Source of the DNA: Paenibacillus sp. PL2-23
GTDB taxonomy: Bacteria; Bacillota; Bacilli; Paenibacillales; Paenibacillaceae
Length of the DNA stretch: 64,000 bases
Direction of reading: 5' to 3'
Assembly: GCF_040834005.1 (NCBI RefSeq)
Contig: NZ_CP162129.1
Location: 3,558,001-3,622,000 of the forward strand
Part shown: piece by piece, positions 1 through 10,623 of the stretch
How positions within the stretch are numbered: position 1 is the first letter of the stretch
Layout: each line of letters starts with the position of its first letter
Translations under genes and position numbers: made by a program
Notes under the pieces: model-generated
The model's database searches: none
What the model was told of the DNA's origin: nothing
The model's input: the letters and a program-made list of their open reading frames with translations, nothing else

Positions 1-958
1 GCTGTGTATTCTGCTGATACAGGAAGCCCGGATTAGTGCCGGGCTCCACATTGAACCAGGTTCCCCATTCATCCACAATGAGGCCAACGCGCTTCTCCGG
101 ATCGTAGCGGTCCATGACCGTTGCGTGCATGGCAATAATCTCGTCCATCTTGAGCGCTTTCTGCAGCGTGACGAACCATTCGCGGTCCGTGAAATCGGTT
201 GCTGAGCCTTTGTCCCCCCAGGTTCCCGGAACAACATAATAATGTAAGCTCAAGCCGTCCATGAAGCGTCCCGATTCCTTCATCATCACTTCCGTCCATT
301 GCACATTGTAATCCGATGCGCCGCACGCAATTTTGTAAACGCGGTTCCCGTCGAAGTTGCGAACATAAGACTGATATTGACGGTACAGATCGGAATAATA
401 TTCCGGCCTCATATTGCCTCCGCAGCCCCAATTCTCATTGCCCACGCCAAAATATGGCAGTTTCCATGGCTCCTCGCGCCCATTCCTTCTGCGCAGGTCC
501 GCCATCGGGGATTCCCCGGCAAAGGTCATATATTCAACCCAATCCTTCATTTCCTTGACCGTTCCACTCCCTACATTGCCCGCAATATAGGGCTCGCAGT
601 CCAGCAGCTCGCATAACATAAGAAACTCATGGGTGCCAAAATGATTGTTTTCAATGACGCCGCCCCAATGATTGTTAATCATGCGAGGACGATTCTCGCG
701 AGGCCCGATTCCGTCCATCCAGTGATAATCGTCCGCGAAGCAGCCTCCAGGCCAGCGCAGCACGGGAATGCGAAGCCCCTTCAGCGCTTCCAGCACATCA
801 TTGCGAATGCCGTTCGTATTGGGAATAGGAGAATCCTCTCCCACCCAAATGCCTTCATATATACATCTCCCCAGATGCTCTGCGAAATGGCTGTATATAT
901 TCCTGTTAATCGTCCCTTTAGTCATGTCCGCATGAATGGTAATCATATTATTGCCCAT
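1..958 (-). CDS. GH51 alpha-L-arabinofuranosidase, 5' part (3' end outside window)
   Basis: This is an intracellular-type exo-acting alpha-L-arabinofuranosidase that removes arabinose from arabinan, arabinoxylan or pectin side chains. About 319 codons are present and the gene runs off the left edge. The N-terminus has the family signature [13 protein letters not shown] (about residues 69-81). The acid/base glutamate lies in [13 protein letters not shown] (about residue 175). The nucleophile glutamate lies in the DEWGTWF segment near the window edge. No signal peptide is seen, as is usual for GH51. The ATG at 958 was chosen because AAGGAGGAG lies just upstream. Full-length family members are about 500 residues, so about 180 are missing. 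The family is certain; whether it is an endo- or exo-acting variant cannot be settled here. Confidence 0.93.
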   Translation of the reverse strand, partial: MGNNMITIHADMTKGTINRNIYSHFAEHLGRCIYEGIWVGEDSPIPNTNGIRNDVLEALKGLRIPVLRWPGGCFADDYHWMDGIGPRENRPRMINNHWGGVIENNHFGTHEFLMLCELLDCEPYIAGNVGSGTVKEMKDWVEYMTFAGESPMADLRRRNGREEPWKLPYFGVGNENWGCGGNMRPEYYSDLYRQYQSYVRNFDGNRVYKIACGASDYNVQWTEVMMKESGRFMDGLSLHYYVVPGTWGDKGSATDFTDREWFVTLQKALKMDEIIAMHATVMDRYDPEKRVGLIVDEWGTWFNVEPGTNPGFLYQQNTQ

Positions 959-1065
959 ACCCCTGCTCCTCCTTCAGTATAATGAATTCATAAAAATATT
1001 ATTTCTAACTAATAATTATTAATCCATCTATATCGTAGTTCAAATCTTGTGGAAAAGCAATGAGA

Positions 1066-1106
1066 AAAGAAAAAAACAGGCCCTCCCTCAATAGCGGGAA
1101 AGCCTG
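1066..1106 (-). terminator. Rho-independent terminator of tkt
   Basis: On the minus strand a CAGGC...GCCTG stem with adjacent CCC/GGG pairing is followed directly by a run of seven T. It begins about 20 bases after the transketolase stop codon. Confidence 0.8.
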
Positions 1107-1124
1107 CTTCGTTTATATTCTATA

Positions 1125-3119
1125 TTAGCTCAAAATGCTTTTGGCTGTCTGGACGACGTTGGCCACGGAGAAGCCGAAGAAGCCCATTACCTCCGGTCCA
1201 GGACCCGATGCTCCGAATGTTTCAATGGATACGACCTTGCCTTCGAAGCCGGTATAACGCTCCCAGCCTAAGGAAATGCCCGCTTCAATGGCGATCCGCT
1301 TGGTGACGGCATTCGGCAATACGCTCTGCTTATAAGCCTCTGGCGCCTTGTCGAACAGCTCGCAAGATGGCATGGCTACTACGCGTACCGAGACATTATC
1401 CTTCTCCAGCTCAGCCTTGGCGTTCACAGCAAGGGAGACCTCGGAGCCTGTCGCGATCAGAATAACATCCGGCTTCTCGTTGGTCTCGGCCAGGATGTAG
1501 CCGCCTTTGGAAACCGCGTCGACGTTGCCTTTGGTCGCCTCGTAGATCGGCAGGTTCTGGCGGCTGAGAATAAGCGCGACAGGACCATCATTCTGCTGCA
1601 GAGCGTACGCCCATGCGCTTGCCGTTTCGTTCGCGTCAGACGGACGAATGACCGTCAGGCCTGGAATCGTGCGCAGCGCAGCCAAGTGCTCAACCGGCTC
1701 GTGTGTCGGGCCGTCCTCGCCAACCGCGATGGAGTCATGCGTAAATACATAAGTTACAGGCAGCTTCTGAAGGGCAGCCAGACGAATGGAAGGACGCAGG
1801 TAATCGCTGAATACAAAGAATGTGCTCACGAACGGCTTCACGCCGCCGTGCAGCGCCATGCCGTTGCCGGCTGCGCCCATTGCGTGCTCGCGGACGCCGA
1901 AGTAGACGTTGCGGCCTGCATAGGAATCAACGGCGAATTTGCCTTCGCCTTTAATATCGGTCATCGTCGAGTGCGACAGATCCGCACTTCCGCCGAAGAT
2001 GGAAGGTACAATCTTTACGAAGTGGTTGATCGCTTCGCCACTCGCTACGCGAGTCGAGATGGACTTCGACGTATCGAACGAAAGAATGTCGGAAGCGTCC
2101 AGCAGCACTTTGCCGTCAATGGCTTGTGCGAGCTCCTGGCCCAATGCCTCGAACTTCGCTTGGTAAGCGGCAAACAGCTTGTTCCACTCCTCTGCCTTCG
2201 CTGCGCCTTGCGCCTTCAGCCCCTCGAAATGAGCTCGAACATCCGCCGGTACAGTGAACTCCTCTTCATGCTCCCAGCCGTAAACAGCTTTGGTTGCGAT
2301 CGCTTCTTCCTTGCCAAGCGGATTGCCATGCACCTTGTTGGTGCCTTGTGCCTTGCTGCCATAGCCGATGATGGTACGAACCTCGATCAGAGTTGGCTGC
2401 TCCAGGTTCTGCTGAGCGGCTTCAATCGCTTTGGAGATTGCTTCTACATCATTGCCGTCTTCGACGCGCAGGTATTGCCAGTTCGCGGATTCCGCGCGCT
2501 TCTGGATACCCTCGCCGAACGAAAGGTTCAGATCGCCGTCCAACGAAATATCGTTGGAATCGTACAGAACAACCAGCTTGCCCAGCTTCATGTGGCCCGC
2601 CATGGACATCGCCTCATAGGAGATCCCCTCCATCAAGCAGCCGTCTCCGACAAGGGCGTAGGTGTAATGATCAATGACAGGGAAGCCCTCCTGGTTGAAC
2701 TTCGCCGCCAGATGCGCTTCAGCCATCGCCATGCCCACGGCATTGGCAATGCCCTGGCCCAGAGGACCTGTTGTCGCGTCAACGCCGTCAGTATGGCCGA
2801 ACTCCGGATGTCCTGGCGTCTTGCTGTTCAGCTTGCGGAATTGCTTCAGATCGTCGATTGACACCTCATAACCGAACAGGTGCAGCAGGCTGTACAGAAG
2901 CGCGGAGCCATGGCCCGCCGACAGCACAAAGCGATCGCGGTTGAACCACTTCGCGTGGCCCGGATTATGATTCATCAGCTTGGACCAAAGAGCGTACGCC
3001 ATAGGAGCGGCGCCCATCGGAAGACCAGGATGGCCGGAATTAGCAGCGTTAATGGCATCGATGGAAAGCGTGCGGATCGTATCGATTGCGAGCTGGTCTA
3101 TCGTTTTTGTAAGTGGCAT
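1125..3119 (-). CDS. tkt: Transketolase
   Basis: Thiamine-diphosphate enzyme of the non-oxidative pentose phosphate pathway. It moves two-carbon ketol units between sugar phosphates in the cytosol. At 664 residues it has full family length. The TPP/Mg motif [13 protein letters not shown] is near residue 157. The catalytic glutamate is in the [13 protein letters not shown] segment (about 410), and the phosphate-binding [15 protein letters not shown] segment is near 470. The start ATG at 3119 has AAAGGAAGA upstream. The gene is monocistronic, followed by its own terminator and divergent from a LysR-type regulator. That arrangement suggests the regulator might control it, but this is inference. 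Confidence 0.98.
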   Translation of the reverse strand: MPLTKTIDQLAIDTIRTLSIDAINAANSGHPGLPMGAAPMAYALWSKLMNHNPGHAKWFNRDRFVLSAGHGSALLYSLLHLFGYEVSIDDLKQFRKLNSKTPGHPEFGHTDGVDATTGPLGQGIANAVGMAMAEAHLAAKFNQEGFPVIDHYTYALVGDGCLMEGISYEAMSMAGHMKLGKLVVLYDSNDISLDGDLNLSFGEGIQKRAESANWQYLRVEDGNDVEAISKAIEAAQQNLEQPTLIEVRTIIGYGSKAQGTNKVHGNPLGKEEAIATKAVYGWEHEEEFTVPADVRAHFEGLKAQGAAKAEEWNKLFAAYQAKFEALGQELAQAIDGKVLLDASDILSFDTSKSISTRVASGEAINHFVKIVPSIFGGSADLSHSTMTDIKGEGKFAVDSYAGRNVYFGVREHAMGAAGNGMALHGGVKPFVSTFFVFSDYLRPSIRLAALQKLPVTYVFTHDSIAVGEDGPTHEPVEHLAALRTIPGLTVIRPSDANETASAWAYALQQNDGPVALILSRQNLPIYEATKGNVDAVSKGGYILAETNEKPDVILIATGSEVSLAVNAKAELEKDNVSVRVVAMPSCELFDKAPEAYKQSVLPNAVTKRIAIEAGISLGWERYTGFEGKVVSIETFGASGPGPEVMGFFGFSVANVVQTAKSILS

Positions 3120-3250
3120 GTATATTCTTCCTTTCTATTCTCCAGCGCGGCATTCCCTATTGAAAAACGCTGGTATCTCTTTCTTCATTCCACTATAATA
3201 CGATTAACACCTATATAAGTAATCGATATATTTGAGAGGAGTTATATATC

Positions 3251-4135
3251 GTGTCTATATCAAATAATTATGAGCTGTACAAAGTCTTTTATTGGGCGGC
3301 CAAGACCGGCAGCTTGTCCAAAGCGGCCAAAGCCGTCTATTTGACCCAGCCCAGCGTCAGCCACGCGATCAAGCAGCTCGAGGACAGCTTCGGCCTCTCC
3401 CTGTTCCACCGCACCGCCAAAGGCGTTACGCTGACCCAGGAGGGAGCGATTCTATACTCCTATATCGAGCAGTCGCAAGTGCTGATCTCGCTCGCGGAGG
3501 AGAAGATGGCCGCTCTCAAAAGCTTGGACAGCGGCGAGCTCCGAATCGGCGGCAGCGATTCCTTGTTCAAGCATTATTTGCTGCCCTATCTGGAGGAATT
3601 TCATCTCAAATATCCCGGCATCAAGCTTCATCTGAATCATGGGACGACGCCAGAGGTAATGGCTTTTCTGAAGGAAGGACGGATTGATCTCGGCGTGGTG
3701 CGTCTGCCGATCGGCGATCCGCAGCTGGAAGTAAGAGAGAGCATGACGCTTCAGGATTGTTTTGTGGCGGGAGCCCGTTATGCGGATTTAAAGGGGACCG
3801 TGCTGTCGCTGGAGGAGCTCCTCCAGCATCCCATCATATTGTTCTCGCGGAACAGCCGTGCTCGAATGGCCATTACCGAGCTGTTCCAAAGCTATGGACG
3901 AACGGTGAAACCGGAAATCGAGGTCGGCAGCGTCGATCTGCTTATTGAATTTGCGCGCAAAGGACTCGGCATCTCCTATGTAAGCCGCGAATTTGTGTCG
4001 CAGGAGCTGGAGGACGGCTCCCTCTTCGAAATTCAGCTGGACGTTCAGCTTCCGCCTACGCATGTCGGAATTATGACGATGCGGAGCATGCCGCTGTCGC
4101 AAGCGGCAACCCGGTTCATCGAGCTAGTGGGGTAA
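3251..4135 (+). CDS. LysR-family transcriptional regulator
   Basis: DNA-binding regulator of 294 residues, the usual LTTR length. The winged HTH is at about residues 8-65 (SLSKAAKAVYLTQPSVSHAI is the recognition region). The periplasmic-binding-protein-like effector domain covers about residues 95-290. The start is GTG at 3251 with GAGAGGAG upstream. It is divergent from transketolase across 131 bp. In that gap, TATAT and ATATA half-sites separated by 9 bases (3212-3230) resemble the T-N11-A boxes bound by LTTRs, and a TATAAT lies at 3194. The effector and regulon are not identifiable from sequence; control of tkt is plausible from the divergent layout only. Confidence 0.92.
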   Translation: MSISNNYELYKVFYWAAKTGSLSKAAKAVYLTQPSVSHAIKQLEDSFGLSLFHRTAKGVTLTQEGAILYSYIEQSQVLISLAEEKMAALKSLDSGELRIGGSDSLFKHYLLPYLEEFHLKYPGIKLHLNHGTTPEVMAFLKEGRIDLGVVRLPIGDPQLEVRESMTLQDCFVAGARYADLKGTVLSLEELLQHPIILFSRNSRARMAITELFQSYGRTVKPEIEVGSVDLLIEFARKGLGISYVSREFVSQELEDGSLFEIQLDVQLPPTHVGIMTMRSMPLSQAATRFIELVG

Positions 4136-4153
4136 CCGGCAGCAGACAAAGGA

Positions 4154-4177
4154 AAGAGCCGCCTGACGGCGGCTCTT
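4154..4177. terminator. Bidirectional hairpin between lysR and the TerC-family gene
   Basis: A perfect 10-bp inverted repeat, AAGAGCCGCC / GGCGGCTCTT with a TGAC loop, lies between the convergent genes and touches the TerC-family stop codon. It ends in CTT on one strand and begins after AAAGG on the other, so it may serve both transcripts. Confidence 0.75.
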
Positions 4178-4178
4178 C

Positions 4179-4955
4179 TTATGCTTCCGATTTCTCGGGT
4201 TTGTTTTTGCTGGAGGGGGCGAACCAGCCGATGAGGGCGATTGCTACCAATACAGCATAGAACGTTAATGTCCAGCCTGTGCTGTGCGGGAAATGATGAT
4301 CCAGCACGCCGATATCCTCGTGCGCCAGTGTAATGACAGCCAGCTTCACGCCAACCCATGCGACGATCGCGTAAGCTGTCGTCTCCAGTGCCGGTCTGTC
4401 CCCAAGCAGCTTCACAAACCAAGTCGCTGCGTATTTGATCAGAATCAGGCCTGCGAGTCCGCCAAGCACAACCACTATGAATTTGGCTCCGTCCATGCCG
4501 CCAAAATTGCCAAGCGGCGAATCTGGAAGGCCCAGCGCAAGCGCAACGGCAGCCAGAATGGAGTCGATCGCAAATGCGAGATCGGCAATCGCAATTTTAC
4601 CCACGGTCGGCCAGAAGCCTTTGCCCTTCGATTCCTTCTCCACTTCCTCGCGATGGTTTTCATTTTCCTTGCCGAAGCGTGACTGTATGATGTGCTTTAA
4701 CCCCAGGTACAGCAAGTAAGCGGCGCCAATCGCCTGAATTTGCCAGACGTTTGCAATAAACGAGATGGCGAACAGCGCTCCGAACCGGAATACGAAAGCC
4801 ATAATGATCCCGTAATTAATCGCTTTCTTCTTCTGATCGTCGGGCAGATGCTTGGCGATCACCGCAAGCACAAGGGCATTGTCCGCTGACAGCAGCCCCT
4901 CCAGGCAAATCAAAATCAGCAAAGCCCAAGCATACTCTAACCAAATGGAATCCAA
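4179..4955 (-). CDS. TerC/YkoY-family integral membrane protein (probable manganese exporter)
   Basis: Polytopic membrane protein of the TerC family. Bacillus homologues of this type (YkoY/YceF) help secrete excess manganese and metallate exoenzymes. About seven hydrophobic helices are visible. The family signatures EGLLSADNALVLA (first helix) and IADLAFAIDSILAAVAL (central helix) carry the conserved acidic residues expected to bind metal. A charged loop rich in K and E lies near residues 105-125. I place the start at TTG 4955, because GAGGGGA sits 8 bases before it and homologues begin here; an ATG seven codons upstream has no ribosome site. I saw no yybP-ykoY riboswitch in the short upstream gap. 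Confidence 0.85.
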   Translation of the reverse strand: MDSIWLEYAWALLILICLEGLLSADNALVLAVIAKHLPDDQKKKAINYGIIMAFVFRFGALFAISFIANVWQIQAIGAAYLLYLGLKHIIQSRFGKENENHREEVEKESKGKGFWPTVGKIAIADLAFAIDSILAAVALALGLPDSPLGNFGGMDGAKFIVVVLGGLAGLILIKYAATWFVKLLGDRPALETTAYAIVAWVGVKLAVITLAHEDIGVLDHHFPHSTGWTLTFYAVLVAIALIGWFAPSSKNKPEKSEA

Positions 4956-5089
4956 CTTCAGTTCCCCTCTCAACATTGAATGCTATGTAGTGATTGCGAT
5001 AAAACCCACGAGAAGCCGCTTACCTCTTCTTTTCTAACCTTCATTATACACAAACGACAAAAAACCTCAAATGCGGCAGAGTCCTTGCC

Positions 5090-5461
5090 TTACTTGACCT
5101 CTATCCACTTCTCTTCGGTTATGTGTATGTCGTCCAGATAAAAATGCAGGTAAACGGTCTGAATGCCCTTCTCCGGGAAGGTATACGTCCCCGTAAAAAC
5201 GCCTTCTCCTTCATGGGTCAAATCGAACAGCTTGGGCTCGCCGTCAACACGCGTATCGAAGGTAACCATTGCGTCCTCTGTAACCGTAAGGCCCGTCACG
5301 TCAACCTTCAATTGCAGAGGCGTTCCAGCCGATACGGTCTCCGGCTCCGTCGCAAGCTTCACTTCTATAGCATCCAAATCAATCGGTTGTTCGCTTGAGC
5401 ACGCCGCGATGCCGCCCATTAACGTCCACACCATCGCCAGAGCGATCCATCTTTTTTTCAT
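5090..5461 (-). CDS. FixH/YtkA-like lipoprotein
   Basis: Small secreted lipoprotein of 123 residues. A signal peptide with a lipobox (IAAC, cysteine about residue 21) is followed by one Ig-like beta-sandwich of the YtkA/FixH type, with alternating strands and the pattern FTGTYTFPEKGIQTVYLHF near the end. Such domains occur as extracytoplasmic, often metal-related, proteins; the exact role here is unknown. It starts 16 bases after the upstream DUF1801 gene, so the two are probably co-transcribed. GGAG lies 11 bases before the ATG. Confidence 0.75.
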   Translation of the reverse strand: MKKRWIALAMVWTLMGGIAACSSEQPIDLDAIEVKLATEPETVSAGTPLQLKVDVTGLTVTEDAMVTFDTRVDGEPKLFDLTHEGEGVFTGTYTFPEKGIQTVYLHFYLDDIHITEEKWIEVK

Positions 5462-5477
5462 CGCGCAACGCTCTCCT

Positions 5478-5903
5478 TTACGATTCCGGATACGTCCTCC
5501 GGAGAAACTGAATAGATTGCTGAATCAATGCCTTCAGCACGTCCAGGTCGATATCGGACACCTTGTTAATATAGACGCATGCCTTGCCCGATGTATGCTT
5601 GCCGAAGCTCTGAAGCAGCTCTTCTCTCGCTTCGTCGCCAGGGGCGAAGTAGAGGCTGATTTTGCTTTTGCGCGGAGAGAAGCCAACCAGCGCTGCGTCT
5701 CCTTCATGGCCCGTTGCGTATTTGTAATGATAAGAGCCGAAGCCGATGATGCTGGGACCCCACATTTTGGCGGGATAGCCCGTCGTTTCGGTGAACAGGT
5801 CCAGAAGCTGATACGCGTCCTGGCGCTTCTTCGGATTCTCTACTGTCTCTTCAATAAAAGCAATGACGCTGTTGTCGGTTTCCTTCGTTTTGAGCTCGTA
5901 CAT
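5478..5903 (-). CDS. DUF1801 (YdhG/YobT-like) domain protein
   Basis: Soluble protein of 141 residues matching the DUF1801 family. The conserved middle (KMWGPSIIGFG, then ISLYFAPGD and GKACVYINKVSDIDLDVL) is intact. The fold is a small alpha/beta domain whose biochemical function is not established. GGAGG lies about 13 bases upstream of the ATG. It lies 50 bases downstream of the serine hydrolase gene and 16 bases upstream of the lipoprotein gene, all on the same strand, so a three-gene transcript is likely. Confidence 0.8.
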   Translation of the reverse strand: MYELKTKETDNSVIAFIEETVENPKKRQDAYQLLDLFTETTGYPAKMWGPSIIGFGSYHYKYATGHEGDAALVGFSPRKSKISLYFAPGDEAREELLQSFGKHTSGKACVYINKVSDIDLDVLKALIQQSIQFLRRTYPES

Positions 5904-5953
5904 GAATGGGACCGCCTCCTGATCGCGTGATGAATACCTCTCCGCCGTCTATA

Positions 5954-7093
5954 TTATAGGGAAAGGCACGCATATACAACATTCCGCAAACGCGGCTGAA
6001 TATACGGCTCCTGGCTGTTTAACAGATGCTGCGCGTACATGACGGTTACCTGGGAATCGGGATCCATAATGCCCATGCAGCCAGCTGCTCCGCTCCAGCC
6101 AAATTCGCCGATTGGACTAAGCGAGCCGCTCCCAGCCGGCGAGACATGCGTGCGGACGCCCAGGCCATATCCATAGCCTCGAAGCTGCTCCCAGGAATAA
6201 TCGCCTCGCGTCGCATCCGTCAATTGGTCCGTTCTCATCAGATCAACGGATCGAGACGATAAGAGACGCACGCCGCTCGGGCTTGTCCCCCCATTGGTCA
6301 GCGCATTCAGGAATTTCACATAGTCACCCGATGTGGACAACAGCCCAGCGCCGCCGCTCTCCAATTCCGTGCCGATTCGGAAGCCGTTCCCGTCAAAGGC
6401 TACGGCCTTGCCATGCTCCTCGCTGTAGGCATATTGAGGCGCAAGCCTTCCCCGCTGCTGCTCCGACAGCTCGAACGTAGTGTCCGACATACCCAGAGGA
6501 CCGATAATTTCATCCTTCAAATAAGTCCCAAAGCTTCTGCCGTCCACCACCTCGACCAGCGCTCCGAGGACATCATGGCATACGCTGTAATTCCAGCGTG
6601 TGCCCGGCTCGAAATGGAGAGGCTCCTTGGCCAGCGCTCTGGCGAAAGCCCGGGTTGGCAGCTTGCCGTTCGTCTCCTTCACAGCAGCTTGAAGCGCGGG
6701 CACCTGAAGATCGTAGGAGAAGCCGGCTGTCATCGCGAACAAATCCCTGACTGTAATAGGCCGCTCCGCTCTCTCCAGCGCAAATTCGCCGTCCAGCCCT
6801 TGCTTCCTCACATACATTTCGGCGTATTCCGGCATGTAGGCCGAGATCGGATCGTTCAGGAGCATGGCTCCCTTCTCTACCAGCTGCATCGCCGCGACAC
6901 AGGTCATGATTTTGGTCATGGAATAAATGTTCATGATGCGGCCTTCGTCAATAGCCGTTCCCGCCTCCAGATCCAGAACGCCGCTGCGGTATTTGAATAC
7001 CGTTTCGTTCCGATGCATGACGATTACCTCGGCCCAAGGAATTCGCCAGGCCGTTATGCGGTCCAGAAATGAAGCTAATGGTTGAAAGTCCAT
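5954..7093 (-). CDS. Serine hydrolase, class-C beta-lactamase fold (EstB-like)
   Basis: Penicillin-binding-protein-like serine hydrolase of 379 residues with no signal peptide. The nucleophile motif is SMTK (Ser58, Lys61). The second motif is a tyrosine in WNYSVCHDVLG (about 192) in place of the classical YxN. The C-terminal part contains GEFGWSGAAGC, the usual HxG-like strand region. These features fit cytosolic esterases or beta-lactamase-like hydrolases better than a true beta-lactamase. The natural substrate is unknown. GGGGA precedes the ATG at 7093. Confidence 0.88.
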   Translation of the reverse strand: MDFQPLASFLDRITAWRIPWAEVIVMHRNETVFKYRSGVLDLEAGTAIDEGRIMNIYSMTKIMTCVAAMQLVEKGAMLLNDPISAYMPEYAEMYVRKQGLDGEFALERAERPITVRDLFAMTAGFSYDLQVPALQAAVKETNGKLPTRAFARALAKEPLHFEPGTRWNYSVCHDVLGALVEVVDGRSFGTYLKDEIIGPLGMSDTTFELSEQQRGRLAPQYAYSEEHGKAVAFDGNGFRIGTELESGGAGLLSTSGDYVKFLNALTNGGTSPSGVRLLSSRSVDLMRTDQLTDATRGDYSWEQLRGYGYGLGVRTHVSPAGSGSLSPIGEFGWSGAAGCMGIMDPDSQVTVMYAQHLLNSQEPYIQPRLRNVVYACLSL

Positions 7094-7188
7094 TCTTCGT
7101 CATCCCCTGATTTAGAATTAGAAGCTCCTTCATTATAAGCGAAAACGGTCCCTATTGACTCGGCAACCCATTAACGTTTTGTGGACAA

Positions 7189-8913
7189 TCACAGCTTGAA
7201 CGACTTGACGGACTCATTCAGCTCTACCGACAGCGTCGTCAGCTGCTGAATAGCGGCGGAAATCTCCCCCATGGACGCGCTTTGCTGCTGTGCGGAAGCC
7301 GCTACCTCCTCCGTACCGGCTGCCTGCTCCTGTGTAATGCCGCCAATCTGACCCATTGCTCCGGCAATGCCAGAGAAGGCATCCTCCACCTTCTCTAATG
7401 AGCCCAGCATCAGGTTCGTCTGCGTCGTAAACTCCGACACGCCCGCGTAGATGCGGCTGAAATTCTGATGAGTGCCGTTGATCCAGGAATGCCCAAGCTC
7501 AACCGCCTGCGTGCCTTCCTCAATGCTTCTCTTCACCAGCTGGCTGTTCAGCTGCGTGCTGGAGATCAGCTCGTTGACGGACTGCGCCGCCTGAGCGGAT
7601 TGCGAGGCCAGCTTCTTGACCTCATCGGCGACGACCGCAAAGCCTCGGCCCAGCTCCCCTACTCGCGCCGCTTCAATAGAGGCGTTCAGGGCCAGCAGAT
7701 TCGTCTGCGTCGATATTTCGGTAATCATGCCGATAATTTCGCCGATCTCTCCGGAGCGCTTGTCCAGCGCTGCCGCCGCTTGCTCCGACTGCTGCATCGC
7801 TTTCTTGATTTCCTCCATCTGTTGAAGTGTGCGATCAACAAGCTCCTGGCCTTGCTCCGACTGCGCATGCACTTCGGTCGCGATATCCTGCATTTCCTTC
7901 ATGCCTGTCGTTACGGTCTTCATATCGTTGTCAATGCTGAAGATGCCCTCTTGGCTCTCCGTTACGCTTTGAACAATCTCCGTAATGCCCTGCGTCATCC
8001 TGTCTGTCGATTCCGCCACCGTCTGAGCGCTTTGCGTCGATTCATTAACGGATTGCTGCAGATGCTTGCTCGTATTCTCAATCAGAGTAGACGATGCCAT
8101 GACCTGCTGAATCAGCGTCTTCAAGCTGTTGATCATGACGCCAAAGGCGCCGGCAAGCTTGCCGATTTCATCCTGGCGATCGAGGTGAAGCTCGCTCTGC
8201 ATATCTCCTGCAGCCACCCTCTCCGCCGCCTCCATCAGCTTGCGAAGCGGCTTCGTAATAATACGCCCGATTACAACTGCGATTGCGCTGCCGACCAGGA
8301 ACACAATGACGGATATAATAATCGTCCTCCAATTGGAGCTTGCGGCGGTCTCCGGCACAACGGAGGCATCCAGGTCAATCCCCAGAATGCCATATACCTC
8401 GCCCGTCTCGTTCTTCAGAGGAGTAAATATGGATTTATGGGTCCCATATTCATCCACATAGATCGGGCTGATCTTGGCCTGGTTCTCGCTAATAGCATCC
8501 TTCATCTCCTGGGTAAAGAGGTATGGCGTACCGAAATCGTCAGGCACGCCGGACAAGATCAGAATACGCTCCTCGCCCTGCGAGTTGGACAAGATATATA
8601 CATTCTCCAGGCTGTGCTCTGCTTGCAGCCGCTCAAGCTCCGACTTCATTGCGGCATACAGCGGATCGTCTGCGCTAGCCAGCTCCTTTCCGCTGCCCGG
8701 AATAGCCGTCAGCGTATTCTGAGCAATCCGAATATCGGTCTCCAGACGCTTATCGAACTGCTCCAGCAGCTTGTCCGACAGATTGCTCTGCGACATGGTG
8801 CCGGATATGGCAAACGCCGCGCAGGTAACAATTTGCAGCGCAAGAATGCTGAACACTATTTTTGCAGAGAGACGTTCTCTAAACCAATTCCATTTCAACA
8901 AAGGCTTTCTCAT
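7189..8913 (-). CDS. Methyl-accepting chemotaxis protein
   Basis: Membrane chemoreceptor of about 574 residues. After a basic N-terminus there is TM1 (about 17-37), an extracytoplasmic Cache-like sensor (about 40-190), TM2 (about 196-218) ending in [13 protein letters not shown], a HAMP domain, and a long coiled-coil signalling domain. The hairpin tip has the form [20 protein letters not shown], where most receptors read AGEHGRGF. I chose ATG 8913 because AAGGAG lies 7 bases upstream; a TTG 17 codons earlier has no ribosome site. The start lies 35 bases inside the end of the upstream decarboxylase gene, which implies translational coupling. The ligand is unknown, though a product or substrate of the decarboxylase is a reasonable guess. 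Confidence 0.93.
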   Translation of the reverse strand: MRKPLLKWNWFRERLSAKIVFSILALQIVTCAAFAISGTMSQSNLSDKLLEQFDKRLETDIRIAQNTLTAIPGSGKELASADDPLYAAMKSELERLQAEHSLENVYILSNSQGEERILILSGVPDDFGTPYLFTQEMKDAISENQAKISPIYVDEYGTHKSIFTPLKNETGEVYGILGIDLDASVVPETAASSNWRTIIISVIVFLVGSAIAVVIGRIITKPLRKLMEAAERVAAGDMQSELHLDRQDEIGKLAGAFGVMINSLKTLIQQVMASSTLIENTSKHLQQSVNESTQSAQTVAESTDRMTQGITEIVQSVTESQEGIFSIDNDMKTVTTGMKEMQDIATEVHAQSEQGQELVDRTLQQMEEIKKAMQQSEQAAAALDKRSGEIGEIIGMITEISTQTNLLALNASIEAARVGELGRGFAVVADEVKKLASQSAQAAQSVNELISSTQLNSQLVKRSIEEGTQAVELGHSWINGTHQNFSRIYAGVSEFTTQTNLMLGSLEKVEDAFSGIAGAMGQIGGITQEQAAGTEEVAASAQQQSASMGEISAAIQQLTTLSVELNESVKSFKL

Positions 8914-10576
8914 CTTCCTTCTCCTTCTTGGCCAGCGCTTCATAAGCGGCATAGGTTTCCTCAATTTTCTGCTTCAAGAAGCCGACAATGGCTTGCACAT
9001 CGGATAATTGCGTATATGGCGATATAACAAATAGCTTCGCCGCGTAAAGCGCGATGTCCCCGGCTCCATCGGCCGTCCGCACATACAGATGCTTTTTGGT
9101 ATCTCCAAAAAACATCTCCCCGCGAGCTCTGCCCAATGTTTCGAACAGCATGTCGTTCAGCCTGTTCTCGCACTGGATCTGCGCTTTGGTGCGCTGCCCC
9201 CTGCATTCCGCCGCAAAGCCGTTCTTACGATCCGAATAGATACGGAAGAGCGTAATAATGCCCGGGTTATCAGGATTGACGATAACAGCCTCGGGCAGCT
9301 CCTCGGAGAGCCTCCTCCGGAAAGCGAGGTTGATCTCGACAAATTGGGCCAGCAGCCTCTGATAGCCCTCGGCTCCAAACGCGAGCAAGGCGCTTAGAAT
9401 ACTGATAGAGCTGCCCATTCGGGAGCATTCCAGCGTATAGCTGGTGTGATAATCGCCGTAGCCTCGATGTCCGACATATGGCGTTTCGTCCGGCTCCAGA
9501 TCAACCAGCTTAAGATCCGAGGCCCGCTTCACCAGGAACAGGCTGGTAGAGTATGGCGTCTGGCCGAGCTTCTGGAAATCGAAGCAAAGCGAGTCCGCCA
9601 AATGCAGGTGCCTCATTCTCTCCTGTATGGCCGCAAGCGCGGCTAGCGTCTCCTCGCCGATCGCCAGTGGATTGCCCGCAAAGTCGTAATGATTAAAAAA
9701 CGCAAAAAATCCACCCAGTGCCGAGTCCGCATGAATATGCGGCTTCCGGATGCTGTGTTGCGCCGCTATCTCCTCAGAGGCTTCTACGATCTCCGCGAGA
9801 TTGTCAATGCCCATCGCGTCCGTCGTCGCCGTTGACGCAACGACGTAGATGGGAACCCCTCCCCGGCGGATGACTTGCTCCATCTTCTCCTTAAGATCGC
9901 GCACGTCCATGGAGCTGTCCTCCCGCGTTCGGACCTTCACCAGATTGTTGGTGCCGAGACCGGTCGCCTCCATCGACTTGAACAAGCTGTAATGCGCCGC
10001 TTCGGAACAGAAGGCATACAGATTATGCGGGACGCCCGCCTTCTTGATGGAAGGATCATGCTTGTTGATGGCGATACGCAGCCCTGTAAAGATTGCGCCC
10101 TGACCGCCCCAGGTGGTATAGCCGCCGCTCTCCGAGGGCGTATAGCCGACAAGCTCCGACATCATCGCGACGACTCGGACCTCCGCCTCAGCGCCGGCCG
10201 GCCCATACACATCCCACAGGTTATTGCCGTTAACCGCGAATGCGGCCAGCATGCCCAGAATGCCGGGTGTGCTCGCCATAGGGAGAATATTCGTCAAAAA
10301 ATATTTGGTGTGATACGGATGGCCATGCAGCAGCTTCAACAGCTCTTCATTCACTTGTTCAAGCGGTCTGCCGGCGACGGGAATGCGGCTTTCGGCCGTC
10401 AGCTCCCGGTAAAAATGACTACCTCGGTCCTTTTCTCCTTTCAGATAGACGGATTCCGGGTCCTTAAGCGCATCGACTCCTTCCATAAGCTGCTTCACTA
10501 GGCCCATAAATTGCTCTCTCTGCTGCAAGTTGCCGTCGTCGCTGGGAAATAAGGCACGGATATTCAGTTGGTTCAT
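8879..10576 (-). CDS. Group II pyridoxal-phosphate-dependent decarboxylase
   Basis: Cytosolic PLP enzyme of 565 residues in the glutamate/aromatic amino acid decarboxylase superfamily. The PLP ring aspartate is in [10 protein letters not shown] (about 300). The Schiff-base lysine is in [13 protein letters not shown] (about 345). The segment [13 protein letters not shown] follows, as in the group II fold. The N-terminal 90 residues are an extra helical extension. The substrate (glutamate, tyrosine, aspartate or another amino acid) cannot be told from motifs alone. The gene is first in a unit with the overlapping chemoreceptor. A perfect 13-bp inverted repeat lies 48 bases upstream of the ATG. 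Confidence 0.88.
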   Translation of the reverse strand: MNQLNIRALFPSDDGNLQQREQFMGLVKQLMEGVDALKDPESVYLKGEKDRGSHFYRELTAESRIPVAGRPLEQVNEELLKLLHGHPYHTKYFLTNILPMASTPGILGMLAAFAVNGNNLWDVYGPAGAEAEVRVVAMMSELVGYTPSESGGYTTWGGQGAIFTGLRIAINKHDPSIKKAGVPHNLYAFCSEAAHYSLFKSMEATGLGTNNLVKVRTREDSSMDVRDLKEKMEQVIRRGGVPIYVVASTATTDAMGIDNLAEIVEASEEIAAQHSIRKPHIHADSALGGFFAFFNHYDFAGNPLAIGEETLAALAAIQERMRHLHLADSLCFDFQKLGQTPYSTSLFLVKRASDLKLVDLEPDETPYVGHRGYGDYHTSYTLECSRMGSSISILSALLAFGAEGYQRLLAQFVEINLAFRRRLSEELPEAVIVNPDNPGIITLFRIYSDRKNGFAAECRGQRTKAQIQCENRLNDMLFETLGRARGEMFFGDTKKHLYVRTADGAGDIALYAAKLFVISPYTQLSDVQAIVGFLKQKIEETYAAYEALAKKEKEDEKAFVEMELV

Positions 10577-10623
10577 TCTCTCTACCTCTCTCCTGTTTAA
10601 TCTCTCTTTGTTTATATAGGCAA

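Noticed and set aside
1686..2861. A 391-codon open frame on the plus strand opposite transketolase
   Set aside because: It lies wholly antisense to an unmistakable tkt gene, has a composition typical of a shadow frame and no recognisable domain.
4977..5089. yybP-ykoY manganese riboswitch upstream of the TerC-family gene
   Set aside because: The gap is only about 110-130 bases and shows none of the conserved loop sequences.
7468..9027. A 519-codon plus-strand frame opposite the chemoreceptor
   Set aside because: Antisense shadow of a GC-biased real gene; Leu/Arg/His-rich with no motif or ribosome site.
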